In this document: in pieces, positions 35,310-43,662 of the stretch
Numbering within the stretch: position 1 is the stretch's first letter
Layout: the number at the start of each line of letters is the position of its first letter
DNA from: Sediminibacterium goheungense
Lineage (GTDB): Bacteria; Bacteroidota; Bacteroidia; Chitinophagales; Chitinophagaceae
Assembly (NCBI RefSeq): GCF_004361915.1
Contig: NZ_SNWP01000010.1
Coordinates: 878,501-942,500 of the forward strand
Reading direction: 5' to 3'
Length of the DNA stretch: 64,000 nucleotides
Made by a program: the position numbers and the translations under genes
Notes under the pieces: model-generated
Told to the model about the DNA's origin: nothing
The model's database searches: none
What the model saw: only the letters and a program-made list of their open reading frames with translations

Positions 35310-35861
35310 CTATTTCTGCTTATTGCGCAGGGTTTTATACACCCTGATAGCCGACATCAATACAATAATAAACAGGAACAAACCACCCAAACCCCACAAA
35401 AAACTCATGCTTTCTTTTACAGATACGAGCATTACAATGGCTACCAGAAAAACTGTGGCTACTTCGTTCCATATCCGGAGTTGATTGGAGCTGTATTTAT
35501 ACAGCCCAGACATTTCCTGTTTAAAAATGCGGTGCAGCGAAATATGGTAGACATAGAGGAGCAAAACAAAAACAAGTTTTACGAGTAACCAGGTTCCTGC
35601 AGGCTCAAACAGGGTTTTATACCAGCCACCATGAAACAAAACAGACAATCCCAAAATGAGGGTAATCACAGCTGAGGGCCAGGTAATACCATACCATAAC
35701 CTTTTCATCATCACAGCAAACTGATCACGCAATATCTTCTTTTCCGTTTCACCCTTCTCTCCCGCTTCCGTTGCGTAGATAAAAAGTCTGGGCATATAAA
35801 ACATACCCGCAAACCAGGTTACGATGAAGATGATGTGGAGAGCCTTTAGATAATTATACAA
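35310..35861 (-). CDS. hemJ: Protoporphyrinogen IX oxidase HemJ
   Basis: 183 residues, four to five TM helices. The family signature ALHIIFIVTWFAGMFYMPRLFIY at 7-29 contains the essential His. Conserved Arg/Lys residues lie near LRDQFAVMMKRLW and LVKLVFVLLLYVYH. HemJ oxidises protoporphyrinogen IX to protoporphyrin IX in the inner membrane. The start is a TTG at 35861, because no ATG precedes the conserved MYNYLKALHIIF-like N-terminus, and this codon abuts a TTTGGAAA repeat arm. It is downstream of hemH on the same strand. Confidence 0.9.
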   Translation of the reverse strand: MYNYLKALHIIFIVTWFAGMFYMPRLFIYATEAGEKGETEKKILRDQFAVMMKRLWYGITWPSAVITLILGLSVLFHGGWYKTLFEPAGTWLLVKLVFVLLLYVYHISLHRIFKQEMSGLYKYSSNQLRIWNEVATVFLVAIVMLVSVKESMSFLWGLGGLFLFIIVLMSAIRVYKTLRNKQK

Positions 35862-35984
35862 TTTGAAAATTTGGAAATTTGGAAATTTGGAAATGATACG
35901 GATTTAAGAACCGTTATGCATTTTCCTTTGATTAAAATTACACCTCATTTCCAAATTAACTCATTTCCAAATTTCCAAATTTCT
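35862..35984. repeat. TTTGGAAA-type inverted repeat between hemJ and hemH
   Basis: Left arm about 35862-35894, four units of the 8-mer TTTGGAAA. Right arm about 35945-35984, the complement with a 7-nt interruption. About 50 nt between the arms. The element supplies the last HemH codons and stop on one side and abuts the TTG start of hemJ on the other. Confidence 0.85.
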
Positions 35985-36987
35985 TCACAATCGTATTCAC
36001 CCACGCAGGATGTGTATTCAAACAAGGTATGAGTGTGAAGGATTCACCACCGGCATGGAGGAAGGTTTCTTTTCCTTCCTCACCAATTTCTTCAATGGTT
36101 TCCAGACAATCGCTGATAAAAGCCGGGCAGGCTACCAGTAATTTCTTTATACCTTCTCCGGGCATGGCTTCCAGACGTTTGTCTGTGAAGGGTTCCAGCC
36201 AACCTTTGCCTAATCTTGACTGAAAAGAGATACTGTATTTTTCTTTGGGTATACCCAGTTTTTCGGCTACAAGTTTTGTAGTAACCACTAATTGGTGACG
36301 GTAACAGGTGGCATGTGCCGGAGATGCTGTTTCACAACAATTGTTCACTTTCAAACAATGACAACCGGTTGTATCGCTTTTGCGGATATGGCGCTGCGGA
36401 ACACCATGGTAACTGAAAAGGATATGGTCATAGGCTTCTTCAGTATAGGGCTGAATAGATTGTGCCAGCGCATCTATATAGTCGGCATCATCATAAAAAG
36501 GCTGTATCGTATGCAGTTTAAATGGATAATGACCTTTCTCATACTGCTCTTTGGCATATTCTACTGCCGTTTCATAACTGCTCATGGCATAATGCGGATA
36601 GAGGGGAAGTAATACCACTTCTTCCAGTTCCGGATGCTCTTTTAGTAAATGATCATATGCCTGTTTGGGAGATGGATTACCGTACCGCATGGCAATGGCT
36701 ACCGGCTCAACAATCTGATGCTGCAATGCTTCCTGTAATTGTTTGGTAAGTACAATTAACGGAGATCCTTCTTTGGTCCAGATGCTCCTATAGGCTTCTG
36801 CCGATTTGGGTGCACGGAAAGGAACAATGATACCTTTAACCAGTAAAACACGAACGAGATAAGGAATGTCGATTACGCGTCCATCCATTAAAAATTCATT
36901 CAGGTATCTTCTTACATCTTTTACTGCTGTAGAGTCTGGTGATCCCAGATTCATTAATAAAAGTGCACGCTTCGCTTTTGTTGCCAT
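35956..36987 (-). CDS. hemH: Ferrochelatase
   Basis: 343 residues. Inserts Fe2+ into protoporphyrin IX to make protohaem. ALLLMNLGSPDS at the N-terminus, catalytic His in ILFSYHGVPQRH near 195, and Glu in SDCLETIEEIGEE near 290. A Cys-rich patch GCHCLKVNNCCETASPAHATC follows the His loop and might hold an Fe-S cluster, as in some ferrochelatases (inference). The last residues KKFGNLEMS are encoded by the TTTGGAAA repeat, so the native C-terminus has been replaced or extended. Confidence 0.95.
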   Translation of the reverse strand: MATKAKRALLLMNLGSPDSTAVKDVRRYLNEFLMDGRVIDIPYLVRVLLVKGIIVPFRAPKSAEAYRSIWTKEGSPLIVLTKQLQEALQHQIVEPVAIAMRYGNPSPKQAYDHLLKEHPELEEVVLLPLYPHYAMSSYETAVEYAKEQYEKGHYPFKLHTIQPFYDDADYIDALAQSIQPYTEEAYDHILFSYHGVPQRHIRKSDTTGCHCLKVNNCCETASPAHATCYRHQLVVTTKLVAEKLGIPKEKYSISFQSRLGKGWLEPFTDKRLEAMPGEGIKKLLVACPAFISDCLETIEEIGEEGKETFLHAGGESFTLIPCLNTHPAWVNTIVKKFGNLEMS

Positions 36988-37004
36988 AAATCGGTTTGAA
37001 TTTG

Positions 37005-37012
37005 CAAAAGTA
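37005..37012 (-). promoter_or_regulatory. -7 promoter element of hemH
   Basis: TACTTTTG on the minus strand, an exact TAnnTTTG match, 17 nt before the hemH ATG. It lies in the 245-bp divergent gap with hemA. Confidence 0.5.
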
Positions 37013-37136
37013 GACTAACAATCTGCATTGTAAAAGGTTCTGCAGAGATAGTTTCGGTAAAATGAACGTGTTCAGACAAGGATCAGATTTGTTTCAGGTA
37101 AAAAAACAGTTGTTCGTAAAAAAACCTGACAGAGAA

Positions 37137-37161
37137 ATGACAATGCAATGACGTTTGTCAT
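37137..37161. promoter_or_regulatory. Inverted-repeat operator candidate upstream of hemA
   Basis: ATGACAA (37137-37143) and TTGTCAT (37155-37161) form a perfect 7-bp inverted repeat with an 11-nt spacer. A further direct AATGAC copy lies at 37148. It lies immediately upstream of the hemA promoter and between the hemH and hemA promoters, so a single factor could control the whole haem locus. No regulator gene is adjacent. Confidence 0.5.
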
Positions 37162-37162
37162 G

Positions 37163-37192
37163 TTTTTAAAGAAACCATACGGGATACCTTTG
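37163..37192 (+). promoter_or_regulatory. hemA operon promoter
   Basis: TACCTTTG at 37185-37192 matches TAnnTTTG exactly, with a T-rich -33 region (TTTTT at 37163-37167). About 40 nt to the hemA ATG. Confidence 0.6.
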
Positions 37193-37232
37193 CGTACTTA
37201 ATTGAAGCGAGACTAAAGAATCGTGGCAGAAT

Positions 37233-38441
37233 ATGGAGAAAGGACAATTTTTTGTAGCAGGAATTAATTATAAGAAGACGGATGCCGGCATTCGTGGCAA
37301 TTTTGCTATCAGTTCCGATCAATATCATACCATTCTTACGAATGCGGCCCGGATTGGTTTAAAAGAATTGTTTGTTTTAAGTACCTGTAACCGGACCGAA
37401 ATTTATGGTTTGGCACCGGATGCCGATACGCTGATCAGATTATTGTGTGAAGTAACTGTTGGTGATGCCTCAACTTTTCTGCAATTATGCTATATCAAAA
37501 AAGATGAGGAAGCCCTTCAACATATTTTTTCTGTAGGAGCTGGTTTGGATTCGCAGATACTGGGTGACTATGAAATTGTGGGTCAGATGAAAATTGCCGT
37601 TCGTTTTTCTAAAGAAAGAGGCATGATCGGTGCATTCATGGAGCGATTATTCAACACGGTACTACAATCTTCCAAACAGGTAAAAAATGAAACTGCCTTG
37701 AGTGGAGGAACCATCTCTGTTTCCTTTGCTGCCATTCAGTTCATCCGTGAACAATTAACCGATACAGCCCATAAAAAGATCGTACTACTCGGAACCGGAA
37801 AAATAGGACGCAATACCTGCAAGAACCTGATTGATTACCTCGATACAAGAAACATTACACTGATCAACAGAACAGAGGAGAAAGCCAGTGAACTGGCCGT
37901 TTCACTGGGTCTTCTACACGCCGGATGGAACCAACTTGAAACAGAAGTTGAGCAGGCTGATATTGTGATTGTGGCCACCAATGCCGAGAGCCCTGTTCTT
38001 ACAGCAAAGAATGTAAAAGCCGATAAAGCAAAAATTCTCATTGATCTCTCTATCCCCAACAATATTGATCCGCAATTGGCACAGGTATCAGGTATAATAC
38101 TGGCCAATGTGGATGATCTTTCACGCATCAACGACCAGACACTTCGCATGCGTAAGGCAGAAGTGCCCAAAGCCATGGCCATTATTCAGCAGCATATGCA
38201 AGAGTTTGCCGCATGGACAAGTCAGCGCCGTCATGTACCTGTGTTGAAGGCAGTGAAACAGAAATTACACGATATGCATTCCTGTGGATTATTTTTAACT
38301 TCACGCAGGACATCAAAAGATATTAATACGGAAGCCATTCAGAAAGTGGTAAACAATGTAGCCGTAAAAATGCGCAACAGGCATCAGCCCGGTTGTTACT
38401 ACATTGAAGCGATCAACGATTTCATGACCAGCAGTCAGTAA
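37233..38441 (+). CDS. hemA: Glutamyl-tRNA reductase
   Basis: 402 residues. Reduces glutamyl-tRNA(Glu) to glutamate-1-semialdehyde with NADPH, the committed step of the C5 haem pathway. Catalytic Cys52 in LSTCNRTEIYG. An AGLDSQILGDYEIVGQMK segment follows near 104, and the NADP Rossmann motif KIVLLGTGKIGRNTC near 187. The C-terminal dimerisation helix is shorter and diverged. First gene of the hem operon; hemC follows after 6 bp with no repeat element. Confidence 0.95.
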   Translation: MEKGQFFVAGINYKKTDAGIRGNFAISSDQYHTILTNAARIGLKELFVLSTCNRTEIYGLAPDADTLIRLLCEVTVGDASTFLQLCYIKKDEEALQHIFSVGAGLDSQILGDYEIVGQMKIAVRFSKERGMIGAFMERLFNTVLQSSKQVKNETALSGGTISVSFAAIQFIREQLTDTAHKKIVLLGTGKIGRNTCKNLIDYLDTRNITLINRTEEKASELAVSLGLLHAGWNQLETEVEQADIVIVATNAESPVLTAKNVKADKAKILIDLSIPNNIDPQLAQVSGIILANVDDLSRINDQTLRMRKAEVPKAMAIIQQHMQEFAAWTSQRRHVPVLKAVKQKLHDMHSCGLFLTSRRTSKDINTEAIQKVVNNVAVKMRNRHQPGCYYIEAINDFMTSSQ

Positions 38442-38447
38442 GCAAAC

Positions 38448-39422
38448 ATGAACAGGGTAATCAGAATTGGTACACGCGACAGCCAGTTAGCCGTGTGGCA
38501 GGCCACATGGGTACAGCAACTCCTCATCGAAAAAGGGGTGGCGAGCGAACTCGTGTATATTAAAAGTGAGGGAGATATTGATCTGGTAACCCCATTATAT
38601 GAAATTGGTGTGCAAGGCATATTCACCAAAACGCTTGATGCCGCTTTACTTAGTAAGAAAATCGATATTGCTGTTCACTCAATGAAAGATGTGCCCACAC
38701 AACTGGCAAAAGGCATCAGAGAAGCAGCGGTGTTGAAAAGAGCTTCACATAAGGATTTGCTGGTGTTTAAAGATGCTGCTACACCCGAAGCTATTGGATT
38801 CGTGAATGGTGAATGGTCAATGGTGAATAGGGATTTATTGCCCATTGAACATTCACCATTCACGATCGCCACCAGCAGCGTTCGCAGAAAAGCACAATGG
38901 CTCAACAGATTTCCCCATCATCAATTCGATAACCTGCGGGGCAATGTAAATACGCGCTTACGCAAACTCGAAGAAAGTAATTGGATGGGCGCCATTTTTG
39001 CAGCAGCAGGTCTGGAAAGAATCCAACTACGTCCTGAAAAATCTGTGGAGCTCGACTGGATGCTTCCAGCGCCAGCACAAGGAGCGGTGATGGTGGTTTG
39101 CAGAGAAGATGAGAAAAATATATTCGAAGCGTGTCACCAGCTAAATCATGCAGCTACAGCGGTTTGTGCCACTGCAGAGCGACAGTTTCTTCGTGTATTA
39201 ATGGGAGGCTGTGCAACCCCTATCAGCGCACTTGCTGAAATAAGCGGTACTGAAATGATTTTCAGTGGCAATGTTCTTTCGCTCGACGGGCAACAGAAAG
39301 TGGAAGTAATAAAAAGTTTCTCTCTAACAAATACAGAACAGGCAGGCACCGAAGCGGCCAATGAGATTATGGAAAATGGCGGAGCAGCCATCATTAAAGC
39401 CATCAGAAACCATGCCGGCTGA
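38448..39422 (+). CDS. hemC: Porphobilinogen deaminase, with an in-frame repeat insertion
   Basis: 324 residues. Joins four porphobilinogens to hydroxymethylbilane. IRIGTRDSQLAVWQA at the N-terminus, HSMKDVP near 79, SSVRRKAQWLNRFPHH and LRGNVNTRL in the middle, and the dipyrromethane-cofactor Cys255 in MGGCATPIS. Residues about 118-139 (FVNGEWSMVNRDLLPIEH and beyond) replace the short loop that normally leads to the (G/A)TSS(V/L)RR motif and are encoded by a heptad hairpin, so about 20 residues are inserted. All catalytic parts remain, so it should be active. The 3' end overlaps hemD by 11 bp. Confidence 0.95.
   Translation: MNRVIRIGTRDSQLAVWQATWVQQLLIEKGVASELVYIKSEGDIDLVTPLYEIGVQGIFTKTLDAALLSKKIDIAVHSMKDVPTQLAKGIREAAVLKRASHKDLLVFKDAATPEAIGFVNGEWSMVNRDLLPIEHSPFTIATSSVRRKAQWLNRFPHHQFDNLRGNVNTRLRKLEESNWMGAIFAAAGLERIQLRPEKSVELDWMLPAPAQGAVMVVCREDEKNIFEACHQLNHAATAVCATAERQFLRVLMGGCATPISALAEISGTEMIFSGNVLSLDGQQKVEVIKSFSLTNTEQAGTEAANEIMENGGAAIIKAIRNHAG
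38801..38864. repeat. GTGAATG/GTCAATG hairpin inside the hemC coding region
   Basis: Arms 38801-38824 and 38841-38864 are complementary at 22 of 24 positions with a 16-nt loop. The left arm is GTGAATG GTGAATG GTCAATG after a leading C, the same heptads as at intergenic 26000 and 30634. It is read through in frame without a stop and gives the extra hemC loop at residues 118-139. Confidence 0.92.
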
Positions 39423-40113
39423 TATCTCCATATTATGTACAAGACCGGTAAAACCAACACTGGTAGATGAAGCTGTTGAAAACGGTATTCAGTTGGAAGT
39501 GATTCCTGTTATAGATACAGAACCTATTCAGGATATCGATATTCAACAGGAAGTGGAACAGACAGCTTTACAATATGCTACGGTTGTATTTACCAGCATG
39601 AATGCTGTTGAATCGGTTATTACCATGCTCGATCATCAGGTACCTGAATGGAATATCTATTGTATGGGCAATACAACGGCGCAGATTATCCGCGAGTATT
39701 TCGGAGAAACGTCTATTGCAGGCACAGGTCTCGATGCCAGCGATCTTGCAGAAGCCATCATCGAATCCGGTGAAACTGAGGAAGTTGTTTTCTTTTGCGG
39801 CGATCAACGCAGAGATGAATTACCCGGTAAACTCAATCATGCCGGTATAACGGTAAATGAAGTGGTCGTTTACCGGACCATACCCCTCCATAAAAAAATT
39901 GAAAAAGAATACCAGGCCATCCTGTTTTTTAGTCCGAGTGCCGTAGACAGCTATTTCAAATTAAACAAAGCAGCTGAACAGACTGTTTTTTTTGCTATCG
40001 GACAAACAACGGCCATGGCCATAAAAAAATATTCAAACAATAAAACCATCATAGCCAACACACCGGGAAAAGATGAACTGGTGAGAAAGGCGATTTATCA
40101 TTTTAGTGAGTAG
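39412..40113 (+). CDS. hemD: Uroporphyrinogen-III synthase
   Basis: 233 residues from the ATG at 39412, overlapping the hemC end by 11 bp (translational coupling). It cyclises hydroxymethylbilane with inversion of ring D. HemD is poorly conserved. Recognisable are the N-terminal ILCTRPVKP strand, VVFTSMNAVESV near 62, and the C-terminal LFFSPSAVDSYFKLN and FFAIGQTTAMAIKKY segments. Position after hemC strongly supports the call. The final codons and stop (FSE, TAG) come from the GTGAGTA repeat that follows. Confidence 0.9.
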   Translation: MPADISILCTRPVKPTLVDEAVENGIQLEVIPVIDTEPIQDIDIQQEVEQTALQYATVVFTSMNAVESVITMLDHQVPEWNIYCMGNTTAQIIREYFGETSIAGTGLDASDLAEAIIESGETEEVVFFCGDQRRDELPGKLNHAGITVNEVVVYRTIPLHKKIEKEYQAILFFSPSAVDSYFKLNKAAEQTVFFAIGQTTAMAIKKYSNNKTIIANTPGKDELVRKAIYHFSE

Positions 40114-40176
40114 TGAGTAGTCAGTAGTGAGTAAAACCTCCACTGACTACTGACTACTTACTACTCACTACTCACT
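40105..40176. repeat. GTGAGTA heptad inverted repeat, hemD/hemE junction
   Basis: Arms 40105-40133 and 40148-40176, 27 of 29 positions complementary, 14-nt loop. The left arm contains the hemD stop codon, and the right arm ends 9 bp before the hemE ATG. The element makes up the whole junction. Confidence 0.9.
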
Positions 40177-40185
40177 ATCCACAAT

Positions 40186-41214
40186 ATGCTACAAAACGAT
40201 CTTCTTCTCCGAGCCCTTCGTGGTGAACAAACTGAAAGAACACCTGTATGGATGATGCGTCAGGCCGGACGTTACCTGCCTGAGTATATGGTACTGCGCG
40301 AAAAATATGGGTTCTTTGAACGCTGCCAGACACCCGAACTTGCCTGTGAAATTACTTTGCAGCCAGTGGATATAGTAGGCGTTGATGCGGCTATTTTGTT
40401 TTCAGATATCCTTGTGGTACCACAGGCTATGGGACTTGAGGTACAACTGATAGAAAGTAAAGGACCTGTGTTACCCGACCCCATTAAAACCATCAAAGAC
40501 CTTGACCGTGTACGCGTACCGGATGTACATGAAACACTGGGTTATGTTTTTGATGCCATCAAACTCATTAAAAAAGAATTGAATGACCGTGTTCCGTTGA
40601 TTGGTTTTGCCGGTGCTCCATGGACATTACTTTGTTATATGGTACAGGGTAAAGGATCCAAAACTTTCGACGAGGCAAAAGCTTTTTGTTATACCCAGCC
40701 CGAAACAGCACACCGGTTATTACAAATGATTACCGATACCACCATCGCTTACCTGAAAGCTCAGGTAAAAGCCGGTGCAGATACAGTCCAGATATTTGAT
40801 AGTTGGGGAGGGTTGTTAAGTCCGCATGATTTTGAAAACCTGTCTCTTAAATATATACGGCAGATTGTACATGCAGTAAAAGATGAAGTACCTACCATCA
40901 TTTTTGCAAAAGGTGCATGGCATAGTCTTGATAGCATGGCTGCTACAGGTGCACATGGACTGGGTATCGACTGGTGCATCAAACCTGAACTGGCCCGACA
41001 GTTTGCAGGTAATAACATAACACTGCAGGGTAATTTCGACCCTGCTAAATTACTGGCACCGATTCCTGTTATTCAGCAGGAAGTAAAAAATATGCTTACC
41101 GCATTCGGACCCGGCAGACATATTGCCAATCTGGGCCACGGTATTTTGCCAAATGTTCCCGTAGACCATGCGAGGGCCTTTGTGGATGCGGTGAAGGAAT
41201 TTAAACATAGATAG
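40186..41214 (+). CDS. hemE: Uroporphyrinogen decarboxylase
   Basis: 342 residues, full length. Decarboxylates uroporphyrinogen III to coproporphyrinogen III. N-terminal signature [15 protein letters not shown] at about 20-34, [12 protein letters not shown] with the catalytic Asp near 75, [16 protein letters not shown] near 140, [12 protein letters not shown] near 203 and the C-terminal [11 protein letters not shown]. Cytosolic. The stop codon TAG lies at the edge of the next repeat. Confidence 0.97.
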   Translation: MLQNDLLLRALRGEQTERTPVWMMRQAGRYLPEYMVLREKYGFFERCQTPELACEITLQPVDIVGVDAAILFSDILVVPQAMGLEVQLIESKGPVLPDPIKTIKDLDRVRVPDVHETLGYVFDAIKLIKKELNDRVPLIGFAGAPWTLLCYMVQGKGSKTFDEAKAFCYTQPETAHRLLQMITDTTIAYLKAQVKAGADTVQIFDSWGGLLSPHDFENLSLKYIRQIVHAVKDEVPTIIFAKGAWHSLDSMAATGAHGLGIDWCIKPELARQFAGNNITLQGNFDPAKLLAPIPVIQQEVKNMLTAFGPGRHIANLGHGILPNVPVDHARAFVDAVKEFKHR

Positions 41215-41275
41215 TGAGCAGTGAGTAGTCAGTAGTGAATAAAATCTACTGACTACTCACTACTCACTACTCACT
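41213..41275. repeat. GTGAGTA heptad inverted repeat, hemE/hemF junction
   Basis: Left arm 41213-41240, right arm 41247-41275, mostly complementary (four or so mismatches), built from GTGAGTA with GTGAGCA and GTCAGTA variants. The element starts in the hemE stop codon and ends 11 bp before hemF. Confidence 0.85.
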
Positions 41276-41286
41276 AAAATAAAGCT

Positions 41287-42195
41287 ATGATCAAAGACCA
41301 ATGGATTGCCTTTATTCAGCAGCTGCAGGATGATATTTGTACTGCGCTTGAAAAAGCAGATGGCAAAGCAAAGTTTCAGGAAGACAGGTGGGAAAGAGCC
41401 GAAGGTGGCGGTGGGCGTACACGTGTTATCAGCAATGGCGATGTGTTAGAAAAAGGAGGAGTGAATACATCCGTTGTATTCGGAGAAGTAACCGATCTCA
41501 TGCGTTCGCAATTAAAGATCAATGGTCATAGTTGGTTTGCCTGTGGATTGAGTCTTGTCATTCACCCATACAATCCATTTGTACCAACCGTACATTGTAA
41601 TTACCGGATGTTTGAATTATACGATGAAACCGGTAATGTTATCGACAGGTGGTTTGGTGGTGGTACTGATATCACTCCCTACTATTTATTTGAAGAAGAC
41701 GTGAAAGATTTTCACCAGACTTATAAAGATGCCTGCGACCAGTTCGATCCTTCTTTTTATCCAAGGTTCAAACAGGAGTGCGACGAGTATTTTGTAAACT
41801 GGCATCGCAATAAAGAAAGAAGAGGTCTGGGGGGTATTTTCTACGATTATCAACGTCCCGACGAAACCAAAGACGTTTATTTCTGGATGGACTTTGCTAA
41901 AGTTTGTGGATATGCTTTTATAGAAAGTTATATTCCGATTGTCGAGAAAAGGAAACAGACCCTTTTTAGTCCTGAGAACAAATATTGGCAGGAAATAAGA
42001 AGAGGCAGATACACAGAGTTTAATCTGGTACACGACAGAGGAACTATCTTTGGTTTAAAAACAAACGGACGCATAGAAAGTATCCTGATGAGTCTTCCGC
42101 CAACTGTCAGATTCGACTATAACTATCAACCAGCAGAAGGAACGGAAGAATGGAAATTGTTACAGGCTTGTTTACAACCAAAGGAATGGATTTAA
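41287..42195 (+). CDS. hemF: Oxygen-dependent coproporphyrinogen III oxidase
   Basis: 302 residues. Converts coproporphyrinogen III to protoporphyrinogen IX with O2. Characteristic segments: FQEDRWERAEGGGGRTRVI near 31, NTSVVFGEV, WFACGLSLVIHPYNPFVPTVHCNYR with the conserved His residues, RWFGGGTDITPYY near 118, and FNLVHDRGTIFGLKTNGRIESILMSLPP at the C-terminus. It indicates aerobic haem synthesis. Followed one base after the stop by the left arm of element 1. Confidence 0.97.
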   Translation: MIKDQWIAFIQQLQDDICTALEKADGKAKFQEDRWERAEGGGGRTRVISNGDVLEKGGVNTSVVFGEVTDLMRSQLKINGHSWFACGLSLVIHPYNPFVPTVHCNYRMFELYDETGNVIDRWFGGGTDITPYYLFEEDVKDFHQTYKDACDQFDPSFYPRFKQECDEYFVNWHRNKERRGLGGIFYDYQRPDETKDVYFWMDFAKVCGYAFIESYIPIVEKRKQTLFSPENKYWQEIRRGRYTEFNLVHDRGTIFGLKTNGRIESILMSLPPTVRFDYNYQPAEGTEEWKLLQACLQPKEWI

Positions 42196-42196
42196 G

Positions 42197-42681
42197 TTTG
42201 ATTCTTTGATCTTTGATTTTTTGATTTCACTATCAGCCAGAGCGCTCCGAATGGTTCCTTTTATCATGCTATATCTTTATTTCATGAATAAAATTGAATT
42301 ACAACGGAGAACTAAAAAGTTCAATATTGATATTATCAGCTTTTGCAACTCACTACCCGAAACTCCAGCAGGTTTTGAAATTGCAAAACAGTTGATCAGA
42401 TCTGCTGGCTCAGTAGGCGCAAACTACAGAGCTACCAGCCGCTCAAAATCAGAAGCAGATTTTGGTTATAAGTTAAAAATTGTACTTGAAGAAATTGACG
42501 AATCACACTATTGGTTAGAAATCATAAAAGAAAGTGAATTAAGCATCGATAAAAATATTAATAGGTTAATACAGGAAGCTAATGAGTTAACCGCCATTTT
42601 TGCTTCTGAAAATAAAACATTCGATTTAAGAACCAGAGCGAAAGAAAAATAAATCCAAAAATCAAAGATCAAAAAATCAAA
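42197..42681. mobile_element. IVS-like element 1: TTTGATT/TTTGATC arms enclosing a four-helix-bundle gene
   Basis: Left arm 42197-42227 and right arm 42651-42681 are complementary at 29 of 31 positions and consist of TTTGATT/TTTGATC 7-8-mers. Between them lies a four-helix-bundle ORF whose stop codon touches the right arm. The element starts 1 bp after hemF and ends 6 bp before hemB. The arms could pair over 424 nt as an RNA stem. Mobility is inferred only. Confidence 0.75.
42284..42652 (+). CDS. Four-helix-bundle protein (23S-IVS/S23 family), copy 1
   Basis: 122 residues from the ATG at 42284. Belongs to the four-helix-bundle family first seen as the ORF of 23S rRNA intervening sequences. 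LIRSAGSVGANYRATSRSKSEADFGYKLKIVLEEIDESHYWLEII is the variant with GANY and YWLE motifs. Family members form pentameric bundles of unknown function. It belongs to a different subgroup from copies 2 and 3. Co-oriented with the hem genes, inside the arms of element 1. The 26 codons upstream in the frame are repeat-derived and were excluded. Confidence 0.88.
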   Translation: MNKIELQRRTKKFNIDIISFCNSLPETPAGFEIAKQLIRSAGSVGANYRATSRSKSEADFGYKLKIVLEEIDESHYWLEIIKESELSIDKNINRLIQEANELTAIFASENKTFDLRTRAKEK

Positions 42682-42687
42682 GATTTT

Positions 42688-43662
42688 ATGCAATTGCAAA
42701 GAAGAAACCGGATCCTGCGTCAGTCGCCTGCCATTCGTGCGATGGTAGCTGAGACTATTATAAAGCCAGCTGATTTTATTGTTCCGCTGTTTATTGATGA
42801 AGGCGAGAACATTAAAACAGAAATTGCTTCGATGCCGGGTTATTACAGAATGTCGATCGACCTTACGGTAAAAGAAGTAAAGTTACTCTGGGACATGGGT
42901 ATTCGTTGCGTATTGCTGTTTATTAAATGTAAAGATGAACTGAAGGATAATACTGGCAAAGAAGCCTGGAACAAAAATGGCCTGATGCAGAGAAGCATCA
43001 AAGCCATTAAAAACGCTGTTCCGGAAATAGCGGTAATGACCGATGTAGCATTAGATCCTTTCTCCTCTTACGGGCATGACGGCATCGTAAAAGACGAAGA
43101 GATTCTAAATGATGAAACGGTGGAAGCATTGGTTAAAATGAGTATCAGCCATGCAGAAGCTGGTTGCGATTTTGTGGCACCCAGCGATATGATGGATGGT
43201 CGTATTGGTGCTATCAGAACGGGATTGGAAGAAGCTGGTTATACAAAAACAGGTATCATGAGCTATAGTGCCAAATATGCTTCCTGTTTTTATGGACCAT
43301 TCAGAGATGCATTGGACAGTGCTCCGGGTTTTGGAGATAAGAAAACTTATCAGATGGATTTTGCCAACAGAACGGAAGCCATTAAAGAAACCCTGATGGA
43401 TGTAGAAGAAGGTGCAGATATTGTAATGGTAAAACCAGCCATGGCTTATCTGGATATTATACGTGAAGTAAAAAATGTAGTAGACGTTCCGGTAAGTGCT
43501 TATCAGGTAAGTGGTGAATATGCCATGATTAAAGCAGCTGCTAAAATGGGATGGTTACATGAAGAAAAAGCAATTTTGGAAAGCCTGACTTCTATTAAGC
43601 GAGCAGGTGCAGATTTGATTGCAACATATTTCGCGAAAGACGCGATTCGAATGTTATCGTGA
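42688..43662 (+). CDS. hemB: Porphobilinogen synthase (delta-aminolevulinate dehydratase)
   Basis: 324 residues. Condenses two 5-aminolevulinates to porphobilinogen. Schiff-base lysines lie in MSYSAKYASCFYGPFRDA (near 196) and MVKPAMAYLD (near 250). The metal loop reads DVALDPFSSYGHDG, where zinc enzymes have three Cys, so this is a Mg/K-type enzyme rather than a Zn-dependent one. The stop codon TGA falls within the left arm of element 2. Confidence 0.97.
   Translation: MQLQRRNRILRQSPAIRAMVAETIIKPADFIVPLFIDEGENIKTEIASMPGYYRMSIDLTVKEVKLLWDMGIRCVLLFIKCKDELKDNTGKEAWNKNGLMQRSIKAIKNAVPEIAVMTDVALDPFSSYGHDGIVKDEEILNDETVEALVKMSISHAEAGCDFVAPSDMMDGRIGAIRTGLEEAGYTKTGIMSYSAKYASCFYGPFRDALDSAPGFGDKKTYQMDFANRTEAIKETLMDVEEGADIVMVKPAMAYLDIIREVKNVVDVPVSAYQVSGEYAMIKAAAKMGWLHEEKAILESLTSIKRAGADLIATYFAKDAIRMLS

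Noticed and set aside
38448..39422. hemC as a pseudogene because of the repeat insertion
   Set aside because: The frame is intact, all motifs including the cofactor Cys are present, and the insertion lies in a loop.
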